This document shows, piece by piece, positions 12,131-22,268 of a stretch of DNA of 64,000 nucleotides. Numbering within the stretch: position 1 is the first letter of the stretch; each line of letters opens with the position of its first letter. The stretch is from Capsicum annuum. Lineage: Eukaryota; Streptophyta; Magnoliopsida; Solanales; Solanaceae. The notes beneath the pieces were generated by a model. The model searched no databases, was not told the origin of the DNA, and was given only the letters and a program-made list of their open reading frames with translations. Made by a program: the position numbers and the translations under genes. The stretch is taken from contig NC_061111.1 in NCBI RefSeq assembly GCF_002878395.1, positions 28,630,875 to 28,694,874 of the forward strand. The letters run 5' to 3'.

Positions 12131-12503
12131 GATAAGGCGTCAAAAATGTGGTAAGCTACCACGAATGTCGTCACTTAGGAGCTAGTTTCCGCCTAAGGAT
12201 GACAAACTTTGTGGTAAGGTATCACAAATATGGTAAGCTACCACGAATGTCGTTACTTAGGATCTGATTTCTGCCTAAGGCTGATGACCTTCGTGGTAAG
12301 GCGTCACAAATGTGGTAAGCTACCATGAATGTCATCACTTAGGAGCTGGTTTCTGCCTAAGGCTGATGACCTTCGTGGTAGGGCATCACAAATGTGGTAA
12401 TCTACCATGAATTTCATCTCATAGGAGCTAGATTCTACCTAAGGCTGGTGACCTTCGTTGTAGGGCATCACAAATGTGGTAAGCTACCACGAATGTCGTC
12501 ACA
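12131..12503. repeat. 82-bp minisatellite in the GYP3 3' LTR
   Basis: About 4.5 tandem copies of an 82-bp unit. Each unit contains the dyad gtggtaagctaccac (6-bp stem, 3-base loop) and a 'cacttaggagctg.tttctgcc' segment. Copies differ by scattered substitutions. Confidence 0.88.
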
Positions 12504-12858
12504 CAGTTTCTAGCCTGACATACTGGAGTAAAATAGCAATAAATCTTTGCTTCGATATCAGATTTAGGCAAAATTGATATATTTAGAAATATAATTCAAT
12601 TATCTATCTTTTGATATGTGATGTACTAAAAAATTCCAAGTATAATGAGAGACATGCTCATTTGAAGTTGACTATACCAATATCCTTCTCAAGAATCTAG
12701 TCGGTAAGGAATGTTTTGATTCGTCTGATAGCTGAGAGTTATTTAAAGCCTTAATATAAATCTAACATACTTAGAAAACTATAAAATAACCAAGATGTAC
12801 TATGCATAAACTTGGTACATGTCTCCAATATTGGTTTGGATTTTTTGTGGTATTACAA

Positions 12859-12872
12859 TATCTCCCCTTTAG
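12859..12872 (-). other. GYP3 polypurine tract
   Basis: The minus strand reads ctaaaggggagata, directly before the 3' LTR start TGTAATACC. This purine run would prime plus-strand DNA synthesis. Confidence 0.85.
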
Positions 12873-13849
12873 AAATATTCATCCTCGAATGATGGCTGCT
12901 TGAGAGGGGAGAAAAGATAAAATGACACATATATAGCATGAATGACTGATAATGATTTCATGGCTGACATGACTAAAAACTGAGCATATCATATTGTACA
13001 TGCATATCTGATGCATGGGTAGCTGATTTATGAATGTAAGACAGAGTGTTTCTATAAACTGAGTTTCTTAAACTGAGAATGAATATCTGATGCTTAACTA
13101 ATAATTTGAATCCATGCATACCTGATGCATAATTATATGACTGACATGATATGTGAATGCATGACTGAAAGTACTGGTAAGCTGACCACACATATCTAAT
13201 ATGTGAATACATGACTAAACTGACTCACAAACATGGAACTGAACATGCAATGGTAAAGTCACTAAGATTGAACTGAAACATGACAACATGACTGATTCTG
13301 CTATGTGACATATGGACTGAACATTATGAACTAAACTGAACCTCTGAATAATTGACTTATAGCTGAGGTCTAACTTGAAGGTCAACTTATGAGTACCCTC
13401 TATTGTAGACTGAATTAGTTATGCAAGGAAAAATTAAAGGATCTAAGGCATGAGAGCAATAAGAGAAAATGGGGTATCTCCCCTTTGGGATGCTATGTCC
13501 CTCTAAGAACGCTTACCTTATGGAGATACTGGGTGATGCACAGGGCATCTATGAACTAGATTATAACTAAAACTTCGGGAGTCTGAAACTTATGCATGAT
13601 GCATGAGATGAACTGAACCTGCAACTACTAGGAGGTTTTACCTTGAAATAGTTACTTTCTCTGAGATTTTGGATAGCATAAATAGATGCAAGGATGAGAA
13701 AACAAGCTATAAAAATCTGACTGCTCGATTGCTAAACTGACTTTCTAGCTTTACTAGCTAATTCATACTGAAACATATGCTCGAATAAGAGAAAGATATC
13801 TAACAATGCATACTATGAACATGAAAGACTGGTAACGTACCTGAATCTA
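12873..13849 (-). other. GYP3 non-coding stretch between gag and polypurine tract
   Basis: About 1 kb where pol would be expected. No gag-pol motif is seen in any frame. It contains repeated 'catgactga' and 'atgcatg.ctgatgcat' style words and no long reading frame. Confidence 0.7.
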
Positions 13850-14893
13850 AGTCAGGGAAACTTTCTAGATTAGGATGGGTTTATTCCGACACTGACCACT
13901 ATTTGTACCTTGCTGACACAACTCCTTAAACCTCTGTGCTAGAAATCTGTACTCTCATATCCTATGGCCTGTCTTACCACACCTAAAGCATAAATCTCTT
14001 TCTACTCTACATTAACCTAGATGATTCTTACCATACTCTTCGCAATGCGGATAAGTAAGACCCCTATTATTACTACCCTGGGCCTCAGAGCCTGGCACTC
14101 TATCTTAACGGTAATTTCTAAACTTAGGTGCTGATGCAATAGCTGAGGATATAGATAGGAATGAAAATTTCTGACTATGCTGAGAACGGTTACCACCCTG
14201 TGACTTAGGATGAGCAAAGCTAAAACTACCTGACCTTGCTCTCTTACTCTATCTCTCTCTCATCCTAATCTTCTGCTTCTCTTTCTGTTGAGCATATGTA
14301 TTAAGTCTGGCTAAAGTTATATCACTATTCAATATGGTAGATCTGCACTAATTTACCATACTATCATTCACCCCTGACACGAGCTTACTCATCTTAGCTC
14401 TACCATCTGTAACCACATGAGGGGCATATCTGGCTAATTGAGTAAACTTGAGAGAATACTCTTTTACCATCATCTAACCTTCCTGAGGTTAATGAACTCT
14501 AGTACCTTAGCTTCTCTAAGCTCTAGCGGACTAGTTTTACTAAGTATGAGTGATATCCTGTAATTGTTATGTGGCTAACTCAACACTTTAAATAATAGTA
14601 ACCCCCATAACATCTATCACCTTCTGAACCTGATCTAGGAATTTTAACGGGTCCTCATCTTACTTAGACCCTGTGAAGGAAGGAGGATTCATTGGGGTGA
14701 AGTCCCAAAGTCTAGCTGCAGCTGAATTGCCCACTAGGTTGGCCAGAACGATAGCTGGTCATTTATTTTGGGTAGCAACTGACTGGGAAAGAGTGGTGAA
14801 TATGGCCCTAAACTCCGCATGAGAAACATGATCGCCCAAAGGGTCTTTGGGCTGAGGGGCTAACTGATTCCCATTTTTTCTTTTAGGAGGCAT
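13850..14893 (-). pseudogene. GYP3 gag (decayed)
   Basis: Structural protein of a Tekay/Del-type element. The start ATG is at 14893-14891 ('MPPKRKNG', then 'NQLAPQPKDPLGDHVSHAEF' and 'FTTLSQSV'), nearly the same as GYP4 gag. Further on: 'FTPMNPPSFTGSK', 'FLDQVQKVIDVMGVT', 'YSLKFTQLARYAPHVV', 'RAKMSKLVSGVNDSMV', and two zinc-knuckle remnants, of which the second reads 'CFRCGKTGHRI' with its last cysteine position lost to decay. The stretch 14460-14600 is frameshifted and several stops are visible, so it is not translatable as one protein. Confidence 0.85.
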
Positions 14894-15085
14894 GTCTGTA
14901 GAAGAAAGGGAGAAATAAATTAGTCTGAGATTGTGCTCACTGGCATGAGATAAATCTTGAAAGAAGGAAAACTATTCCTAAAACATCTCATAGCCTCTTG
15001 CACAGAAGTGTGGTGCACAACACACGAATGTACAAGACTCTACTAGATGCAGCTTTCAGACTTTGTAGGACTCTATTGAACCTTA

Positions 15086-15099
15086 GGCTCTGATACAAA
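15086..15099 (-). other. GYP3 primer-binding site
   Basis: The minus strand reads tttgtatcagagcc, complementary to an initiator-Met tRNA 3' end (usual form tggtatcagagcc). It lies three bases inside the 5' LTR. Confidence 0.88.
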
Positions 15100-15102
15100 G
15101 TT

Positions 15103-18100
15103 TGTAACACCTCAATTTTCTTAATCAAAATACTACACGGTGCTCATGATCTTGAAGGATGACAAGCTAACCCATGACTGATATCTATACCTGTACACTG
15201 TATAATATAACATGAAAATGCAGAACATGTACTGAATGGCCATAAGGTTCAAATCTGAATAAACATCTAATAAGACAATGTCTAAAAATGGTATAACAAT
15301 ACCAAAACAAATCTGAAATAACTGTCTGACACGCTATAGTTTGGAAAGTCTCTAAAATATCTGAATAAGGAGTTGATGGGATATATCCCCAACTAACTCC
15401 ATCTAGCAACTGAACTAAAATAGCAAATGAAGAAATAATCATATCGTCCTCGAATGAAAAAAGACTCACTGTAAACTCTGAACACTGGAATGCTACTACT
15501 GATCTGGAGCTCGTGCCTCTGAACCCATGGGGTAACATAAGAGAAAGCACTATAGCACAAATGCGTCAGTACGTCTAAATTTACTGAGTATACGAGTGAG
15601 GTAGGCTAAATGCTAAGGGTTATATGCATGATCAATGTTGACTAATATGAATGTAAGAATACATACATGCATACATAACTGTAACTAAACTCGTGGAGAT
15701 ACTGACTACTGAGTCTAACTACTGACAATATGAGTGTACTGATACTGAGATACTGAATAGATGAATGACTATTTTTGATAGTTCAAATTATAAAGAACTG
15801 GTCTGGTTAACTGTGTTTGATAGTCCTGAAGCTGAATGCTGATATCATGAATTTTGATAATTGATATAACTGATACATGATTTCAGAAAACTAATATAAC
15901 TGTAAAGATCGGCCTAACCAATGTAACTGATACTAAGTGACTATATCTGATAGTCTAAGTTCTGATGGAACTATTTGAGTTCAGTTTTATATGGAGTAAC
16001 TGAATTTAAGATTAGTCCTATCTAGCGGGTGTTCATGAGTATACTGATAATAAGGATGATTTGACTTAGTCTAAGATTAGTCCTATCTAACGGGTTATCT
16101 TTAAGTCTAATGACTCTGATACTAATTAATCATAGTTGAGATTAGTCCTAGCTAATGGGTGATCTTGAAGTCTATTTACAATGATAAGCATTGACTATAT
16201 CTAATAGTACTGAATTTGTACTACTAAGTTGAGTTGACTGTGTCTGACAGTACTAAATCTATAACTAAAACTGTAGGATGTCTTCGTCTAACCGACATGC
16301 CCCAAGCTAAGCTCACTGGGGTCCAATCTTTGCCCTGACTGGAAGGGTGTCAGTACCGCGCTACCAGTAAAGACATCTACTGTGGAGTCAGTCCTAATCT
16401 AGCGGGTGACTTTTGGGATCAGTCCTATAGATATAAATATGCTAACGGGTGACTCCTGAGTATGTCAGTCTTATCTACTGGGTGACATCTCGTACCTACA
16501 CTGGAAAAGTAGTTATGGAACTTAGGGATTGCTTCTAGGGATCTCAGTCCTATTCTAGCGGGTGATCCCCCATCCCTAGTTTTGCTCGGTGGTGAATCCT
16601 ACTCCCATCTGAAAGACACTGAACTGAATAACTGAGCTGAACTAAATAACTTAACTGAACTGATAATAGTGGTATTTTTTATCGGAGCTAAAACTGAGTT
16701 TACTGGATTTTGATGATGGATAGAATATAATGAGTTCTGAGGACTGATTAAAAGTACTGAAGTTACTAAGATTTATTGCGATTACTTAGGTTACTGAGCA
16801 CTGAGATTACTAAGAATACTAAACTACTGAGATTATTGAGTGTTCCTGAGTCACATGACTGACTGATTTCTATAGATCATGGCTTCACTGAAAGTATCGT
16901 GAAAACATGACATAGCTCTAGGCACACAACTATATTGTTCGGGTACAAGTACCCCCAGGACTCGACGGAAGGAAACTGACACATATGACTAACTTGATCA
17001 TTAGATTGGAGTCGATAATTCACATTACCATAAACAGAGGATATTATACATCATGTAGTTCCTTAACATATTAAGCATGGTAGGGAGTGCTTAGCTAACA
17101 TGGACTTGTCATTTAGATATCATGGAATCATGTAAATATGAATTTCTAGCATCCTAGGAATTTTATCAAACACCTTGCATGCATTCTTTAAGGCATAGGT
17201 GGATTTCATTCTTGCATCATATCAAACTACCCAAAGTTCATGTTTTTCAACTAAAAACCACATATATTCCATGAAAAAACCTTTAGATATCATCTTGAAA
17301 CTTAAACAACAATCATCAACAAGTGCATGCTTATATCACCACAAAAAGTTTACAAAATAACATTTAAAAGCATGATTCTTGAGCTCTATGAACGAATTGA
17401 ATCCATAGTTGAACACTACGCATACCTTAAAGCTGGATCTTGAAAGAGATGTAATGTTTCTGAAGGTTCTTGAAGAAATCCTTAGGCTTGCCCTTGATTT
17501 TTCTTGACTAAGGTTTAACCCCTTTGGGAAATAATGTTCTTTTTCCTGAGGAGATGATCTTAAGAGGAAACCCTAATATTGTGGTTGAAAGTGTAAGAGA
17601 GGGATTTTAAGAAGCTTAACCGAAGATAAATGGGAAAAATTACGCCTCTTTAGGGTTATAAGTCATGGGAAGTGAAGGTAAAAGACCAAAATACCCTTAT
17701 GAAATAAATTCCCAGTTGCTGAAAATAATAGCTGACGACATTTATGACAAGGCGTCAAAAATGTGGTAAGCTACCACGAATGTCGTCACTTAGGAGCTGA
17801 TTTCTGCCTAAGGCTGAAGAACTTCATGGTAAGGCATCACAAATATGGTAAGATACCATGAATGTCGTCACTTAGGAGATGGTTTCTTCCTAAGTCTAAT
17901 GACCTTTATGGTATGGTGTCACTAATGCGGTAAGCTACCACGAATGTCGTCACTTAGGAGCTCATTTCTTCCTAAGGCTGATGACCTTCGTTGTAGGGAA
18001 TCACAAATATGGTAAGCTACCACAAATGTCATCACATAGGTTCTGGATTCTACCTAAGGCTGACGACCTTTGTGGTAGGGCGTCGGAAATGTGGTAAGCT

Positions 18101-18473
18101 ACCATGAATGTCATCACACAATTTCCAGCCTGACATGCTTGAGTAAAATAGGAATAACTCTTTGCTCTGATATCGAATTTTGGCAAAATTTGTATCGTTA
18201 GAATTATAATTATATTATATATCTATTTATATGTCATGAACTCAAAAAATTCCAAGTATAATAAGATATATTCTCATTTGAAGTTGACTATACCAATATC
18301 TTTCTCAAGAATTCAATCGGTAAGGAATGTTTTCATTCGTCTGATAGCTGGGAGTTATTTGAAGCCTTAATATACATCTAACATACTCATAAAACTATAA
18401 AATAACCATGATGTACTATGCATGTGCTTGGGACATGGCCCTAATATTGGTTTTGATTTTTCAGGGTATTATA
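15103..18473 (-). repeat. GYP3 5' LTR
   Basis: Plus strand from tgtaacacc to gtattata (the matching copy ends gtattaca). It is collinear with 9489-12857 and differs by many scattered single-base changes, so the insertion is not very recent. Confidence 0.93.
17746..18117. repeat. 82-bp minisatellite in the GYP3 5' LTR
   Basis: The counterpart of the array at 12131-12503, with the same unit, the same gtggtaagctaccac dyad and about the same copy number. The array therefore predates this insertion. Confidence 0.88.
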
Positions 18474-18478
18474 ATGGA
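18474..18478. repeat. GYP3 target-site duplication, right copy
   Basis: atgga, identical to 9484-9488. It is followed by ttacagaaaactcaac, the continuation of the ATH1 RT gene. Confidence 0.95.
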
Positions 18479-19635
18479 TTACAGAAAACTCAACTCGTGG
18501 ACACTGAAGGATCACTTCCCCTTGCCTTTCATAGATCAGATGCTTGATTGGATTGCGGGAATAGGTTGGTATTGATTCTTAGATGGGTATTCTGGTTACA
18601 ACTAGATTTTTATTTATCCTAAAGATAAGGAGAAAATGACATTCATGTGCCCATATGGCATATTTTATTTCAAGAGGATGCCTTTCGGGTTTTGTAATGC
18701 ACCTGCTATTTTTCAGCTGTGCATGATGTCGATATTCTCTGATATGGTTGAAGAAACATTAGAGCTATTTATGAATGAAGTTTTGGTTGTCTATGATTCT
18801 TTTGAGCTCTGCTTGCTGAATTTGAGTAGGGCCTTACAGCGGTGTGAGGAGTTCAATTTTATGCTCAATTGAGAGAAATTCCACTACATGGTAAAAGAGG
18901 GTATTGTTCTCAGACACTATATTTTAGCAAAGGGGATTAAAGTTGATTGAGCTAAATTTGGGGTTATAAAGAAGCTTCCACCTCATATTCAGTGAAGGGA
19001 AGTAAAGCTTCCTTGGTCATGCTGGCTTCTATATGAGGTTTATAAATGACTTCTCAAAGATTAAAAATCCCCTTTTTAAACTTTCGGAGAATTTGGTGAT
19101 AATTGCTAGAAGGCATTTAAATGCCTTACAGAAAAACTGGTTGATGCTCCTATTATTGTTGCACCGGATTGGTCAAAACTGTTTGAGATCATGTATGATA
19201 CAAACGGTGTTGCCCTTAGAGCTGTGCTGGGAAAAAAGAAAGACAAATTGTTTAATCCAATTTATTATGCCTGTAATGCGCTGAATGGAGCTCAAAAGAA
19301 CTACACCATCACAGTGTAGAAACTTCTTGTAGTAGTCTATGCTTTTGAGAAGTTTCAGGCTTATTTTCTAGGAACCAAGGTAGTGGTCCACACTGACCAC
19401 GTAGACTTAAGATATTTGATGGTGTAAAAGGATGAATAACCAAGGTTGATTAGATGGGTGTTGCTACTTCAGGAATTTGACTTTGAAATCAAATATAGAA
19501 AGGTTTGCAAAAACCAAGTTCCGGATCATCTGTCCAGGCTGGAAAGTGAACAAAAAGTTAGACATAAATTTGAGATCAATGATGCATTTCCAGATGAGGA
19601 AATCTTGGCTTCTGTTATGGAAAAAATACCTTAGT
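18474..19635 (+). pseudogene. ATH1 reverse transcriptase (rest) and RNase H
   Basis: Continuation of the RT gene cut at 9488. Visible: 'YRKLNSWTLKDHFPLPFIDQ', 'DGYSGYN', 'CPYGIFYFKRMPFGFCNAPA', then the active-site region at 18768-18779, which reads FMNE instead of the usual FMDD. Both catalytic aspartates are replaced, so this RT is dead. Connection: 'CEEFNFMLN.EKFHYMV'. RNase H: 'YDTNGVALRAVLGKKKDKLF', 'YACNALNGAQKNYTITV', 'FLGTKVVVHTDH', ending '[20 protein letters not shown]'. Stops at about 18871 and 19320 and a frameshifted part around 19000-19120. Confidence 0.9.
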
Positions 19636-20891
19636 ATGCTAATTTCGCAAATTATGTGGTGTGCGAGGTGCTACCCAATAATCTTTCCTTTCATCAAAGG
19701 AAAAAGTTTCTCCATAATGTGACCCATTACTTCTGGGATAAGGTGTATATTTTTTCGTGATGTGCAGATGGTATTATTAGATGGTGCATCCCAGAAGTAG
19801 ATATGTTGAGTATATTAGAAGCGATCCATGCTTCCTTAGTTGGAGGTCACCATGCAGGTGATTGGACTACAAGGAAAGTTCTTCAAAGAGGCTATAATTG
19901 GCCCTCATTTTTTCAAGGATACCAATGATTTTGTGAGGAGGTTTGACCAATATGAAAGACAATGGTCCATTTCACAGCACCATGAGATGCTAATGTCTAA
20001 AATACTGGAGGTAAAATTATTTGATGTCTGGGGTATTGATTTCATGGGGCCCTTTGTGATCATATTTGGGATGAAGTACATATTACTGGTCGTTGACTAC
20101 GTGTCAAAATGGGTTGAGGCAGTGGCTCTGGCAGATAATGAAGGAAAGCGAGTTGTTGCATTCTTAAAGAGAAATATCTTCTCTCGCTTTGGGATACCAC
20201 ATACCATAATAAGAGATGGAGGATCATACTTTTCCAACAAGGTATTCTGAGCCACCTTGGAAAAATATGGAGTCAAACAACATAAGACGGCTACCCCATA
20301 CCACCCACAGACCAGTGGGCCGGTTGAGATCTCTAATCAGTAAATTAAAGCTATCCTTGCCAAGACATAAATGCTAGTTGGAAAAATTGGTCTAGGAAGC
20401 TGGATGATTCCTTATGGGAATATCTTATGGCTTTCAAGACACCAATTGGCATGTTACCATAGCAGTTGCTTTATGGCAAGGCAAGTCATTTGCTTATTGA
20501 ACTGGAGCATAAAGCACTATGGGCACTGAAGCGGCTTAATCTAAATTGGAATAAGGCAGCGAATATGAGGCTGGGGCAACTGAATGAGACAAATGAGTTC
20601 TGTCTTGGAGCTTATGAAAGAGCTAACTTATACAAAGAAAGAATGAAGAAATACCATGACTGTAGAATTAAAACGTGATATTTTCAGAAAGGTGACTTAG
20701 TTCTCCTCTTCAACTACCGACTCAAGATTTTTCCAGGTAAGCTCAAATCCAATTGGTCTGGCCCATTTAGAGTTCACCAACTCTACTCGCTTGGAGTTTA
20801 GGTAAATAGACAGAATGAGTTTCACAGGTCACCTATTTTGAGTTATGGACACACAAGGCCAAAACATGTGTGCCGGGCTCATCTAGAGTAG
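19636..20891 (+). pseudogene. ATH1 integrase
   Basis: This protein would insert the cDNA into the genome. The N-terminal zinc-binding region is frameshifted but 'GGHHAGDWTTRKVLQRGYNW' is visible. In the core, the three catalytic acidic residues are all present: D in 'GIDFMGPF' (20038-20040), D in 'IRDGGSYF' (20215-20217) and E in 'GPVEISN' (20326-20328), giving spacings of 59 and 37 residues, normal for this fold. The C-terminal part ('NETNEFCLGAYERANLYKER', 'KGDLVLLFNYRLKIFPGKLK', 'GPFRV') runs to a stop at 20889-20891. Stops at 20248 and 20341 interrupt it. No chromodomain is seen, as expected for Athila. Confidence 0.9.
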
Positions 20892-22268
20892 AGAAACTCA
20901 AAAATGAAGACAGAAGTATCATCAAGGTCAACGGGTAATGAGTCAAACTGTACATAAGTCTAATGGACTCGATAAGAAGTACTGATACTATCTATATTGA
21001 TGAAGTCTAATTAATCGAGATAACTGAGTCGTGCCACGATGATAAATTAGGCGCTAGTGCGAGGCAACCCACGGTGTATTGTTATAAAGCATTAGTTTAA
21101 GTTATTTGTTGTTTCGTTGAAGTTGAAAGGTTTTTGTAAGTGTGCGGGTCTGATAGTACAGGAAAATAGAAGCTGAGAAAGCTTGGGGTTGACCAACGGG
21201 TTACCCTATGGACCGTCATTGTAGCATTTACAGCAAAGTCCAAAACAAGGTTACTGCGAGAGTAGCGACGGTTTGACAAATGGACCGTCCATACTTGACG
21301 GGTTGTCAACTCAACCACCACTAGTATATCTCCAGGTATATTCACTGGAAAGGGATGATGGTTTGACCAATGGAATGTCACACACGCTATGAACCGTCTC
21401 TTTAACCTTTGTATAAACCCTATTTCAGCTGGTCAGGTCGAATTAGTTTAAATTGTCAGATTTTTCATTCTTATCCAACCCAAATGGTTTTAAATTGATA
21501 ATTTAAGGCGGTTGAATAAAATCCCAAATGTTCAAGTATCTGAGGGTATTTAGTGTTCTCTCATTCAAAGAATCTGAGACTTTTCATTACCTCCTTAAAC
21601 TTCTCATGTTCCCTTCCCCCATCTATTTAAACTTAATCTCCTCTTTAGTCTTTCAAACATAAGCAACAAGAACTCTTCTCAGAAGCAAAAGTGTGAACTT
21701 GTGTCAAGTGTTTAGAGTGCAAGTGAGGATATTGTTCAAGTATTGCAATACTCAGGTATGATCATTTTATTGTCTACATTTTATTTATCTCTAAGAAAAA
21801 AAGAAACTATGTGAAGTTTATGAATATTGAAATACTTCTTTTGATTTTTATTTGGTTCTGTGAGTGGCCTGAGTTAAGCTGACACTTAGCGAACAATATC
21901 CTGGGTGAAGTCTGAGTAGCCCATGGACCAAAGATGGAAAAATATGGTGATATACTATCTATAAAAATGCCATAAAAATCATCGTTAATGGAAGTGTATT
22001 TAGAGAGTTTGATAAAATACTGAAATGAGGCGTAAAAGTGAAAATAGCAGGCGACGGTCAGAGCGACAGACCGTCAAATACCCGATAACCCATCGGCTAA
22101 ACCATCACCACTTTTTAAGAATCAATATTACTGGAATGAACCCAACAGTTTATGATGACGGCCCATCGTAGGCCCGATAGACAACCTCCCTAGTCGTTGC
22201 TAGTCAATGATTTTTCCTATCTTCTATTTTATGGCTGTGAACTGATAAAAATTTCTCTTACAGGTATC
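20892..22268 (+). other. ATH1 spacer between integrase and 3' gene
   Basis: Non-coding in the sense direction, with no long reading frame. It holds the conserved hairpin motif at 21051-21071 and two clusters of dyad motifs (21190-21400 and 22050-22200) with repeated gaccgtc, gacggt and ccatcg words. The general layout is known for Athila elements; the function of the spacer is unknown to me. Confidence 0.7.
21051..21071 (+). promoter_or_regulatory. Conserved gcgct...ggcaaccca hairpin motif of ATH1
   Basis: gcgctagtgcgaggcaaccca. In ATH2 the same site reads (minus strand) gcgctaatgggaggcaaccca, where tggg and ccca can pair around aggcaa. I recall this block from other Athila/Tat elements. Role unknown; listed here because it is conserved and non-coding. 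Confidence 0.6.

Larger units (their letters stand above)
9489..12857 (-). repeat. GYP3 3' LTR
   Basis: Plus strand from tgtaacaccc to gtattaca. It is collinear with the 5' LTR at 15103-18473. From left to right it contains an array of CAGTCCTATCTAGCGGGTGA-like copies, a region rich in 'ctgagattactgag' repeats (about 11110-11230), and an 82-bp minisatellite (12131-12503). Confidence 0.93.
9489..18473 (-). mobile_element. GYP3, non-autonomous gag-only gypsy element
   Basis: An LTR element nested in the RT gene of ATH1, with a perfect 5-bp target duplication (atgga). The LTRs are very long (3369 and 3371 bp) and flank only about 2.2 kb: primer site, leader, a decayed gag, a non-coding stretch and a polypurine tract. 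No protease, RT, RNase H or integrase sequence is present, so it must have moved using enzymes from another element. LTR and gag family are the same as GYP4, which does carry protease and RT. A later loss of pol from this single copy cannot be excluded. Confidence 0.92.

Noticed and set aside
12131..12503. Regular repeat array that might suggest a CRISPR
   Set aside because: The unit is 82 bp in direct tandem without unique spacers, lies in an LTR, and is present in both LTR copies. The sequence is eukaryotic.
18474..20891. Integrated plant pararetrovirus
   Set aside because: An RT/RNase H gene is present, but it is followed by integrase and flanked by LTRs with a target duplication. No movement or coat protein is seen. 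It is an Athila retrotransposon.
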